The notes below the pieces were generated by a model. The model made no database searches. It had not been told where the DNA came from and worked only from the letters and a program-made list of their open reading frames with translations. A DNA stretch of 47,685 nucleotides from Clostridia bacterium (lineage in GTDB: Bacteria > Bacillota > Clostridia > Oscillospirales > CAG-272): contig JAFTRA010000032.1 in the NCBI GenBank assembly GCA_017462485.1, forward strand, positions 1 to 47,685. The letters are read 5' to 3'. Shown piece by piece: positions 7,860 to 14,999 of this stretch. The translations under genes and the position numbers were made by a program. Numbering within the stretch: the first letter of the stretch is position 1; each line of letters opens with the position of its first letter.

Positions 7860-10292
7860 TTATCTTCTTTCCGCGCCAAAGGTTTTCGAGAGCTTCTTCA
7901 TAACTCCGTTTGCAACCTCTTCAACCTCGCTTGCGGTGAGAGTTTTCTCGTCAGAGCCGATTACAAGACGGATAGTAAGAGACTTCTTTCCGTCAGGAAC
8001 CTGCTTACCCTTATATTCGTCAACGAAGGAAACAGAACGAAGAAGTCCGCCCTTTGCCTTTTCCATAGCCGCCGTATAAATTTCTTCCCACTTAACCATA
8101 GAGTCAACGAGGAAGGAAATATCATAGTCGGTCATAGGATATTCGGGCATACGAACGAAGCGGTTAGTTCTAGACTTGAACGGTACAAGCTCGTCCATAT
8201 TTATCTCAACAAGAACAGCAGAAAGTACCTTTATGCCGCAAGCAAGAGCCGCTTTCTTCGAAAGCAGAGCGATATCGCCTATCTTCTTGTCGCCAACGTA
8301 GATATTCTGCCATACTACCTCGTCTGCGTAATAGGGCTTCTCTTCCTTCTTGAACGTGAATCCTTCCATATGAGTAAATCTCGGCATAGCCTCGATAATT
8401 CCCTTTGCGTGCCGGTAAAGAGCCGATATATCATCACTCTTTCCGACAAAGGCGCAACCGAGGTGACGCTCTTCGATAGGAAGCTTTTCGTTCTTATAAT
8501 TCGAGGTGTACCTTTCGTCAAGGAAGACCTTCGACTCCTCAAATATGTCGAATCTCTCGAAGTTGCGCTCGTTCTTAACTATAGCGCGGCATATATTCGG
8601 GAGAAGCGAGGATTTTATAAATCTCTCGGTGGGAGACGGAGGAGTAGCGAGAGAAAGCACGTTATCCGTTGTGGGAAGAATTGCGTTAACACATTCCTCG
8701 CTCATCCAAGGATACGTGAATATTTCCTGCATTCCGGAGCGGAAAGCGAGGTATTCCTTAACACGTCTTATGAGGTCAGTATCAAGCTGATTGATAGCGC
8801 CGTCAAACGATGTTGTTATCGTTGTCGCCTCAAAGTTCTCATAGCCGTACATACGGGCAACCTCTTCCATAATATCTGCCTTTATGGAGACGTCACCTGT
8901 CGAGCGCCAGGTGGGAACTACGACGTGCATATTCGTATCTGTAAAGCTTACCTTGAATCCCATAGCGCCAAGCTTTTTAGCAATAACTTCCGGAGGAATA
9001 CGCTTGCCGAGTCTTCTCTCAAGCCACAGGGTCTCAACGTCTATCTCGCTCTGAACAGTCTTCTTCTCGTATTTATCATTGAATGCAACGAGCTTCATAT
9101 CGGGATAAAGCTCGGAGAAGAGCTTCATCGAAAGCGAGAGAGCAACGTCGCAGCGTTCGGCATCAATAGCCTTTTCGTATCTTGAGGACGCCTCTGTTCT
9201 GTTATCGTATCGGAGTGCGGTTCTGCGGATTCCCTTCGACTCGAAGTTAGCTATCTCGAGTATAACGCTGTTTGTCGTAGGAAGCACGGAGTCTTTAGCG
9301 CCACCCATAACGCCCGCAAGAGCAACAGCGCCCTCGGCATCAGCTATAACGAGGTCATCGGAGGAGAGCGAGAGGTCCTTATCGTTGAGAAGCTGAAGCT
9401 TTTCTCCGTCCTCTGCGCGTCTTACGCATATATGGTCTATAATATGCGTGGAATCGAACACGTGCGTGGGCTGACCAACGGCAAGCATTACGTAGTTGGT
9501 AATATCAACGAGAGCGTTGATAGGTCTCATACCTACTCTCCAGATACGGCTCTGCATCTCAAAGGGCGAGGGCTTGATTCCAAGTCCCTCAATTTTAGCG
9601 CCTATATAGCGAGGGCATCTTTCGGTATCGGCAATTCTTACGTCATATACCTCTTTCACGTCGGGCACAAATTTATCAAACTCGACAAGGGGTAAATCGT
9701 AAAGAGCCGCAAGCTCTCTGGCAATTCCGTAGTGACCCCAGAGGTCAGGGCGGTTGGTCATAGACTTATTGTCTATCTCAAGTATGATATCGTTAAGTCC
9801 GAGAGCGTCTGCAAGGTGAGTGCCTGCGGGAGCGTCAAAGGCTGTGATATCCATTATTTCGTGATCATCACCCGCGGGGAAGAGGTCGGCAAGCCCCACC
9901 TCAACTGCGGCGCATATCATACCGAAGCTGGCAACGCCGCGGAGCTTGGTATTTTTGATTTCAACGGGCTCTCCCTCTCCGTGCCAGCGCACCATAGCGC
10001 CGGGGCAAGCAACGACTACCTTCATTCCGACCTCAAGATTCGAGCCACCGCAAACGATATCCTTGATATCATCCGCTCCGACGTCTACCTTGCAAACTCT
10101 GAGCTTGTCCGCATTCGGATGAGGTAACACCTCTTTAATTTCTCCGACAACGATATTATCAAATCTGTCGCGAAGATTCTCAGCGCCCTCAACCTCAACG
10201 GTGGACATAGTAAGGTCGTAAGCAAGACGCGAAAGGTCCATATCATCGGGAATTTTAACGTAATCCTTTATCCAATTAAGTGATAATTTCAT
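7860..10292 (-). CDS. pheT: Phenylalanine--tRNA ligase beta subunit
   Basis: The beta subunit of the cytosolic (alpha-beta)2 phenylalanyl-tRNA synthetase, which charges tRNA-Phe and carries the editing site. The 810-residue length is normal. Domains in order: N-terminal MKLSLNWIKDYV, the EMAP/tRNA-binding B1-2 domain (VVGEIKEVLPHPNADKLRVCKVDVG, about 45-160), B3/4 editing domain (RPINALVDITNYVMLAVGQPTHVFD), B5 domain (about 415-480), catalytic-like core and the C-terminal FDX-ACB anticodon domain (about 715-808). AAAGGAGAAG precedes the ATG. It follows pheS by 20 nt and shares its T-box control. Confidence 0.97.
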   Translation of the reverse strand: MKLSLNWIKDYVKIPDDMDLSRLAYDLTMSTVEVEGAENLRDRFDNIVVGEIKEVLPHPNADKLRVCKVDVGADDIKDIVCGGSNLEVGMKVVVACPGAMVRWHGEGEPVEIKNTKLRGVASFGMICAAVEVGLADLFPAGDDHEIMDITAFDAPAGTHLADALGLNDIILEIDNKSMTNRPDLWGHYGIARELAALYDLPLVEFDKFVPDVKEVYDVRIADTERCPRYIGAKIEGLGIKPSPFEMQSRIWRVGMRPINALVDITNYVMLAVGQPTHVFDSTHIIDHICVRRAEDGEKLQLLNDKDLSLSSDDLVIADAEGAVALAGVMGGAKDSVLPTTNSVILEIANFESKGIRRTALRYDNRTEASSRYEKAIDAERCDVALSLSMKLFSELYPDMKLVAFNDKYEKKTVQSEIDVETLWLERRLGKRIPPEVIAKKLGAMGFKVSFTDTNMHVVVPTWRSTGDVSIKADIMEEVARMYGYENFEATTITTSFDGAINQLDTDLIRRVKEYLAFRSGMQEIFTYPWMSEECVNAILPTTDNVLSLATPPSPTERFIKSSLLPNICRAIVKNERNFERFDIFEESKVFLDERYTSNYKNEKLPIEERHLGCAFVGKSDDISALYRHAKGIIEAMPRFTHMEGFTFKKEEKPYYADEVVWQNIYVGDKKIGDIALLSKKAALACGIKVLSAVLVEINMDELVPFKSRTNRFVRMPEYPMTDYDISFLVDSMVKWEEIYTAAMEKAKGGLLRSVSFVDEYKGKQVPDGKKSLTIRLVIGSDEKTLTASEVEEVANGVMKKLSKTFGAERR

Positions 10293-10312
10293 TTTTCTTC
10301 TCCTTTCCCGCC

Positions 10313-11350
10313 TTAATGGAATTGCTTCAAGAATCGAAGGTCTGTGCTATGGAAGAGACGAACGTCATCAACTCCGTAGCGCATCATAACGAGTCTGTCA
10401 AGTCCTATATTAACGTAGAAGCCCGTGTATTCATCGGGGTCAAGTCCTGCCGCACGGAGAACGTTCGGGTGAGGAGTTCCGCCGGGCATTATTTCAATCC
10501 AGCCGACGTGCTTACACACGCTACAGCCCTTACCGCCGCAAACGAGGCAGCCCATATCAATTTCAAAGCCGGGCTCAACGAACGGGAAGAAGCCCGCTCT
10601 CATTCTTACCGGAACGTCCTGACCGAACACCTTCGAGAGAATACTCTTTATCATAACCTTACCCGCAGTGTAGGTAAAGTCCTTATCAACTATAAGCGCT
10701 TCATACTGGAAGAATGCTCTCTCGTGACGAGCGTCGGTTGTCTCATTTCTGTAAACTCTTCCGGGATAAACGAAGCGGTAAGGCGGCTTGTGAGTCTGCA
10801 TATAGCGCACGCTGTCACCCGTGAGGTGAGGACGGAGGCAAAGCTTTTCGTTAGCCTCTCCCGAGTCGTGACCTTCAAGCCAATAGGTATCCATACTTTC
10901 TCTCGCAGGGTGATTCGGAGGGAAGTTAAGGTTATCGAACGCATAATATTCACTCGTTATTTCGGGGCCGCCGAACACCTCAAAGCCCATAGAACGAAAG
11001 GCATCGTTCAAGTCGTAGCACATCTGCGTTATAGGGTGAAGACCGCCCATAAGCGGAGCCTCTCCGGGTATCGTGCAGTCAAAATCGGGAGCAATTTCAG
11101 ACGCCTTAAGCTTAAGCGCCTCTCTCTTACCCTCAATCTGCTCTGCGAGAAGATTTTTAACGTTGTTTACTGCCTTACCCATCTCGGGGCGAAGCGAAAC
11201 GTCAAGCTTCGGCAGCTCCTTCATAAGCTCGGTAACGCTTCCCTGCTTTCCGAGAAGAGCGCCCTTCACCTCTTGCAATTCGCTCTCGGATTTTGCGGCT
11301 TCTATTCTAGCCGTACCCTCTTTGAGCAACGCTTCTAATTTTTCTTTCAT
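10313..11350 (-). CDS. pheS: Phenylalanine--tRNA ligase alpha subunit
   Basis: Catalytic alpha subunit of phenylalanyl-tRNA synthetase. The 345-residue protein has the N-terminal coiled-coil that binds tRNA-Phe (about 1-85) followed by the class II core: motif 1 around MCYDLNDAFRSMGFEVFGGPE, motif 2 PGRVYRNETTDARHERAFFQYE, and motif 3 YTGFYVNIGLDRLVMMRYGVDD. AGAAGGA is 8 nt before the ATG. It is the first gene of the pheST operon, with a T-box leader at 11392-11732. Confidence 0.97.
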   Translation of the reverse strand: MKEKLEALLKEGTARIEAAKSESELQEVKGALLGKQGSVTELMKELPKLDVSLRPEMGKAVNNVKNLLAEQIEGKREALKLKASEIAPDFDCTIPGEAPLMGGLHPITQMCYDLNDAFRSMGFEVFGGPEITSEYYAFDNLNFPPNHPARESMDTYWLEGHDSGEANEKLCLRPHLTGDSVRYMQTHKPPYRFVYPGRVYRNETTDARHERAFFQYEALIVDKDFTYTAGKVMIKSILSKVFGQDVPVRMRAGFFPFVEPGFEIDMGCLVCGGKGCSVCKHVGWIEIMPGGTPHPNVLRAAGLDPDEYTGFYVNIGLDRLVMMRYGVDDVRLFHSTDLRFLKQFH

Positions 11351-11391
11351 TTTAAAATCCTTCTTGTATATAAAATTTTATTATAAATAAA

Positions 11392-11431
11392 TAAAAAACC
11401 CGCATTTTCCTACGTCGGAAAATGCAGGGAC
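11392..11431 (-). terminator. T-box regulated terminator of pheST
   Basis: On the minus strand CCTGCATTTTCC and GGAAAATGCGGG form a strong hairpin followed by TTTTTT. It is the OFF-state terminator of the T-box. Confidence 0.9.
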
Positions 11432-11732
11432 AGTAAAATTTACCGCGATACCACTCTGCTTCGCCCACGCCTCGCGGCTGTGAGCCTCATTAAGTGCAAA
11501 ACTACACTCTTTGCGATATAACGGTCGCTCCCGGTAAAGCCTACTCGCAAAATCAAAATGATGACAAATACGCATGCGCTTCGGTTATCAAATTTCAAAA
11601 ATGCTTTAAGCCCACAGCTCACGGAATGAATTCGCTGAACGCACGTCACTGCCTCGCACCAAACGGCAGCTCTCTGAAAACGGTCGGACTCGGTTACTAC
11701 TTTCCGCTCAAACGCCTTTATTTAAAATAACA
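11392..11732 (-). promoter_or_regulatory. T-box riboswitch leader, phenylalanine (UUC) specifier
   Basis: This about 340-nt leader of pheST reads uncharged tRNA-Phe and then favours antitermination. On the minus strand it holds the T-box core AGAGTGGTATCGCGG (11457-11443), which pairs with the tRNA acceptor end, and a stem I region with an AGAGAGCTGCC...GGTGCGAGGCAG helix. The likely specifier codon is TTC (11630-11628) in the context GCGAATTCATTCCGTGAG, giving phenylalanine. The terminator hairpin at 11392-11431 follows the T-box core and overlaps its antiterminator partner. A cognate tRNA-Phe gene lies at 47610-47685. Confidence 0.93.
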
Positions 11733-11738
11733 TATGAG

Positions 11739-11767
11739 ATTTTATCAAATAAAAACGGTTTTGTCAA
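11739..11767 (-). promoter_or_regulatory. Sigma-A promoter of pheST
   Basis: Minus-strand TTGACA (11767-11762), 17-bp spacer and TAAAAT (11744-11739). It places the transcript start near 11732, directly in front of the T-box stem I. Positions 11768-11890 hold no other recognisable feature. Confidence 0.8.
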
Positions 11768-11892
11768 GTATTTTTATAAAAATATATAGTTTTTAAGGAG
11801 AACGGCAGACGCTATTTATTGCCACAATCACAGAATTTCTTCTAAAAACAGCCCTAAAGCTCGATTTAGCAAAAATACGTCTCGAAGAATAC

Positions 11893-11932
11893 AAAAAAGA
11901 GGTATCAAGCGATTGGTTGCTCAATACCTCTT
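11893..11932 (-). terminator. Terminator of the metallophosphoesterase gene
   Basis: On the minus strand AGAGGTAT-TGAGC and GCTTGATACCTCT form a long hairpin followed by TTTTTTG, 13 nt after the stop codon at 11946. Confidence 0.85.
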
Positions 11933-11945
11933 TATTGAAAGCATA

Positions 11946-13097
11946 TTAAAAGTCTATCTCTCGACTCTCAAGCGCTGCAAGTCCAACTCGGAATGCTCTT
12001 GCGGCAACGAGTCTATCATCCTCGTTATCGCTCTCGAGCATAGGCAAAAGATTTCTGAAAAGCTCGCCCTTAACGCTCATATCGCGGCGAAGCTTCTCGG
12101 TGCCGAAGAGCGGAAGCGTCTTGTCTATCATATCGAAAGAATAAAGTCCGAACGCCTCGGAATCAAGATTTCTCGGAACGATAAATCTCGGGTCAAGCTC
12201 GCCGACAAGCTCAATGCGAAGCGCGGTTTCAATACCGTACTTCTTTTCGCTGATAAGACGGCTTATGCGGTTGATTATCTCGTTATAAGCGTCAACTCCG
12301 GTTACGTCAATCTCTTCGGTATGGAAAGAGAGGTGACCAAAGGTAAGCTTACGAACGTCAATGGATATGCCACCATTCTTATCGTCAACTATAATAAGGT
12401 TTGCGCCGCCTATTCCGGGATTTTCAAAGCCTGTACATTCAAGCGAGCCGCAGTATGTATAGAAGGATGCGCCTATTCTCTCTGTATTTCCCGACTGGTG
12501 ACGGGAGCCGAGGGCATAGTAATCAGCGCCAAAGCGCTTCAAATCCTGCGTCGATATCGGGCAAGCATCAGAGCCGAGGCGTCCGTCAAGGTCGGCATAT
12601 CCGCAGACGATGTTTATTCTCGAAATATCGTCAACGTGGCGGTCGTACAAGGGGTTTTCGGTCATCTTATCATTCTTGAAGCCCCAGCCGTAAACGGTAA
12701 CGTTTAGCTCGTTCAAATCAAATCTTGAAAGGTGGTCATCGGCAAAAACCTTACAGTTAGAGGGCAAACGTCCGGAGGTGTATATAGGATTATTCTCATA
12801 GGAGTCCGACTTACCCGGAGCTATAATAAAGGTCGCATCGGGACAGTTCTTAAATTCTCTTATAAGCACCTCGGCGGTAGTGTTAGTCGCATAAACGGTA
12901 TCGAAAATATCACCGCACATAAGAACGACGTCAACTCCCCTGTCACGCACGTACTGCATCATACGGCTGAACGAATTACGAAGCTCTCTTCTTCTCTCCT
13001 CGCTCTTTTCCGCAGAAAGACCCGTATATGGAGTGTCCAGATGAATATCACCGCACTGCAAAAATTTTATATGTTTCTTTTCAGTTGTCTGACTCAT
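11946..13097 (-). CDS. SbcD/YhaO-type metallophosphoesterase with degenerate metal-binding motifs
   Basis: The fold and order of motifs match the calcineurin-like DNA repair exonuclease family (SbcD, YhaO): CGDIHLD (D17, H19) and CGDIFD (62-66) are intact. Later motifs are damaged. The GNHD motif reads GKSD (95-98), the expected His in the next motif is replaced (CGYAD, 165-169), and the usual GHxH reads GSRH (197-200). Several metal ligands are therefore missing, so a classical two-metal nuclease seems unlikely. The C-terminal half (200-383) is a capping region of unknown role. The usual ATPase partner (SbcC/YhaN) is not adjacent. GGAGG lies 6 nt before the ATG. It is a single-gene unit with its own promoter and terminator. 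Confidence 0.8.
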   Translation of the reverse strand: MSQTTEKKHIKFLQCGDIHLDTPYTGLSAEKSEERRRELRNSFSRMMQYVRDRGVDVVLMCGDIFDTVYATNTTAEVLIREFKNCPDATFIIAPGKSDSYENNPIYTSGRLPSNCKVFADDHLSRFDLNELNVTVYGWGFKNDKMTENPLYDRHVDDISRINIVCGYADLDGRLGSDACPISTQDLKRFGADYYALGSRHQSGNTERIGASFYTYCGSLECTGFENPGIGGANLIIVDDKNGGISIDVRKLTFGHLSFHTEEIDVTGVDAYNEIINRISRLISEKKYGIETALRIELVGELDPRFIVPRNLDSEAFGLYSFDMIDKTLPLFGTEKLRRDMSVKGELFRNLLPMLESDNEDDRLVAARAFRVGLAALESREIDF

Positions 13098-13162
13098 GTC
13101 AAACCTCCGTTTTCCATGCTTTATGATGAAGATTATAATAGAAGTTATAATTATCTAAATTA

Positions 13163-13191
13163 AGTATATCATTAAAATCTACCTTTTGCAA
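13163..13191 (-). promoter_or_regulatory. Sigma-A promoter of the metallophosphoesterase gene
   Basis: Minus-strand TTGCAA (13191-13186), 17-bp spacer, TATACT (13168-13163); start expected near 13156. Confidence 0.6.
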
Positions 13192-13220
13192 CATTTTTTT
13201 AAAAAAACATAGAAAATCTC

Positions 13221-13249
13221 TTGCAAGACTCGTAAAAATATGCTACAAT
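13221..13249 (+). promoter_or_regulatory. Sigma-A promoter of the DNA methyltransferase gene
   Basis: TTGCAA (13221-13226), 17-bp spacer, TACAAT (13244-13249). The resulting leader of about 115 nt (13256-13371) contains inverted repeats: GCACT-GTGAG-AGTGC near 13322-13336, and GCGCTCTC facing GAGAGTGCGC. It may be structured, but no known riboswitch is recognised. Confidence 0.6.
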
Positions 13250-13371
13250 ATAGTTAAATAAACCGTGGCAGAACAAAAAAGCCTTGATTTTCTTAAGCTT
13301 TTGCGCTCTCCGCGTTTTTTTGCACTGTGAGAGTGCGCATCGCAGAATAAATTCAAGAAAGGATAGGCTCT

Positions 13372-14892
13372 ATGTTAAATCTCGCTGTAAGAAACACGAG
13401 TAAGCTCGTAAGAGAAAAATCCAAAAGCGAAAATGTTCGCCTCGGACGACTTTTCACTAAAAAGAACACCGCGCGTCTTATGGCAAGCATGGTGAAGCTC
13501 GACCCCGAGAAAACCGCCTATACGATTCTTGACCCGGGCGCAGGCACGGGAATCTTAAGCACTGCGGTGGTTGAGCATATATGCAAAAACGCTCCGAATT
13601 GCCGTCAGATATTCCTCACCTGCTATGAAAACGACGAGGACTTCCTTCCTATGCTTGAGGATAACCTTGAGCGTATAAGGAAAAAGTGCCGCCACGATTA
13701 TGACGTCAGGCTCTTTGTTACCGTATATCCCGAAAACTATCTCATAGACGTCAAGAATCATTATACCGTAACCTTCTTCGACACTATTGAGGACAAGTTT
13801 GATATAATCATATGCAACCCGCCGATAGACCTTATTGAGAAATCGAGCGATGAGGCAAAGAGCGTTGGTTGCGTTACTATGCTTAAGGTTTCGTCAGCGT
13901 TCCTCTTCCTTACGGTTGCGTCCGTTCACCTTGAGGCAAACGGTCAGCTCGTTATTATGCTTCCTACTACGGTTGCGAGCGCTTCCTCGCTTACCGCTAT
14001 AAGACGTGATATTGCGTCAAGACTTTCGATAAGGAGTATCCATCTTTTCGTTGGAAAACAGAAGAACGCCAAAAGAGCTATACCTCTTAAAAAATCGGTA
14101 ATTATTTCATATGAAAACTCCGAAGAAAAATCGGATATAAGCATCTCGACCTCAACCGACGACGGCTCCGAGGCAAAGCTTTCGAAGCTCCCCCCTCTTC
14201 CCTACGGCTTCGTTGTTGATAAGAATGACGGCTCGCTCACCCTCCCGAAGAATATAGAGGAGACGAAAATCGTAAAATACATAGGAGCCTTCCCCGAAAC
14301 GCTTTCCTCTCTCGGTATGAAAATGAGCACGGGTCTTGTTATAGACTCAAAATGCGCCGATATTCTCTATGATGAGGAAATTCCCGGAACCATTCCGGTT
14401 ATACGCCCCTCGTCTATGATAGGCGGCGGTATCAAGATACCTATGCCACGAGCGAAAAAGCAGTATATCATGCCGACCGAAACGGCAATCTTCCAGCGAA
14501 ACAAAAATATGATAATCATAAAGCGCGTTCCCGCAAAGAGTGACGACAGATTTATAAACTCAGCCGTTTATTTCGCAGGTCAGCGCCCGGCAAATCAGTA
14601 TATATCGACGCATAACAAGATAAACTTCATTGATATGAAGGATAGCAAAGAGGAAATGTGCGCAAGACTTGTTTTCGGCCTTTACGCTATTCTTAATTCG
14701 ACGATATATGACAGATACGTATCCATAGTCTCAAAGTCGAAGCAAATCAACTCAAAGGAAATGAGAGACCTCCCCCTTCCGCCAAGACATATAATTGAAA
14801 ATATGGGTATGCGCCTTATGTCCGTAAGAGACACGTCTGTTGCCGCTTGCGACGCTATCGTTAATCCCACCTTGCATATTAAGGTAAAATGA
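13372..14892 (+). CDS. Orphan N6-adenine-type DNA methyltransferase (Eco57I/TaqI-like)
   Basis: A 506-residue SAM-dependent methyltransferase. The N-terminal RLGRLFTKKNTARLMASM segment resembles the start of gamma-type N6-adenine methylases. Motif I is DPGAGTG (54-60), an acidic residue follows at YENDED, and motif IV is ICNPPI (148-152). Canonical enzymes have NPPY/F/W, so the final aromatic is replaced by Ile. Residues from about 300 to 490 look like a target-recognition domain (MKMSTGLVIDS, IPVIRPSSM, NKINFIDMKD, LYAILNSTIYDRYVSIVSKSKQINSKEMRDLPLP), as in Eco57I-like enzymes. No restriction endonuclease gene is nearby. AGAAAGGA precedes the ATG. It may be an orphan regulator of DNA methylation or an inactive relic. 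Confidence 0.8.
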   Translation: MLNLAVRNTSKLVREKSKSENVRLGRLFTKKNTARLMASMVKLDPEKTAYTILDPGAGTGILSTAVVEHICKNAPNCRQIFLTCYENDEDFLPMLEDNLERIRKKCRHDYDVRLFVTVYPENYLIDVKNHYTVTFFDTIEDKFDIIICNPPIDLIEKSSDEAKSVGCVTMLKVSSAFLFLTVASVHLEANGQLVIMLPTTVASASSLTAIRRDIASRLSIRSIHLFVGKQKNAKRAIPLKKSVIISYENSEEKSDISISTSTDDGSEAKLSKLPPLPYGFVVDKNDGSLTLPKNIEETKIVKYIGAFPETLSSLGMKMSTGLVIDSKCADILYDEEIPGTIPVIRPSSMIGGGIKIPMPRAKKQYIMPTETAIFQRNKNMIIIKRVPAKSDDRFINSAVYFAGQRPANQYISTHNKINFIDMKDSKEEMCARLVFGLYAILNSTIYDRYVSIVSKSKQINSKEMRDLPLPPRHIIENMGMRLMSVRDTSVAACDAIVNPTLHIKVK

Positions 14893-14999
14893 CTTTTTCC
14901 AAAGCATATCAGGGCTAGCTCAAATACGTATTGGGCTAGCCTATTTGTATAACACCCCACCAAAATGCAAGCTCATAATTAAAGAAAGGAGAGCTCAAT

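Noticed and set aside
10280-11338. Long plus-strand open frame (352 codons) opposite pheS
   Set aside because: pheS on the minus strand has every synthetase motif; the opposite frame has no family pattern, no good ribosome site and arises from codon bias.
14893-14999. Terminator between the methyltransferase and GTPase-NYN genes
   Set aside because: A GGCTAGC/GCTAGCC stem exists near 14914-14942, but no U-tract follows; readthrough seems likely.
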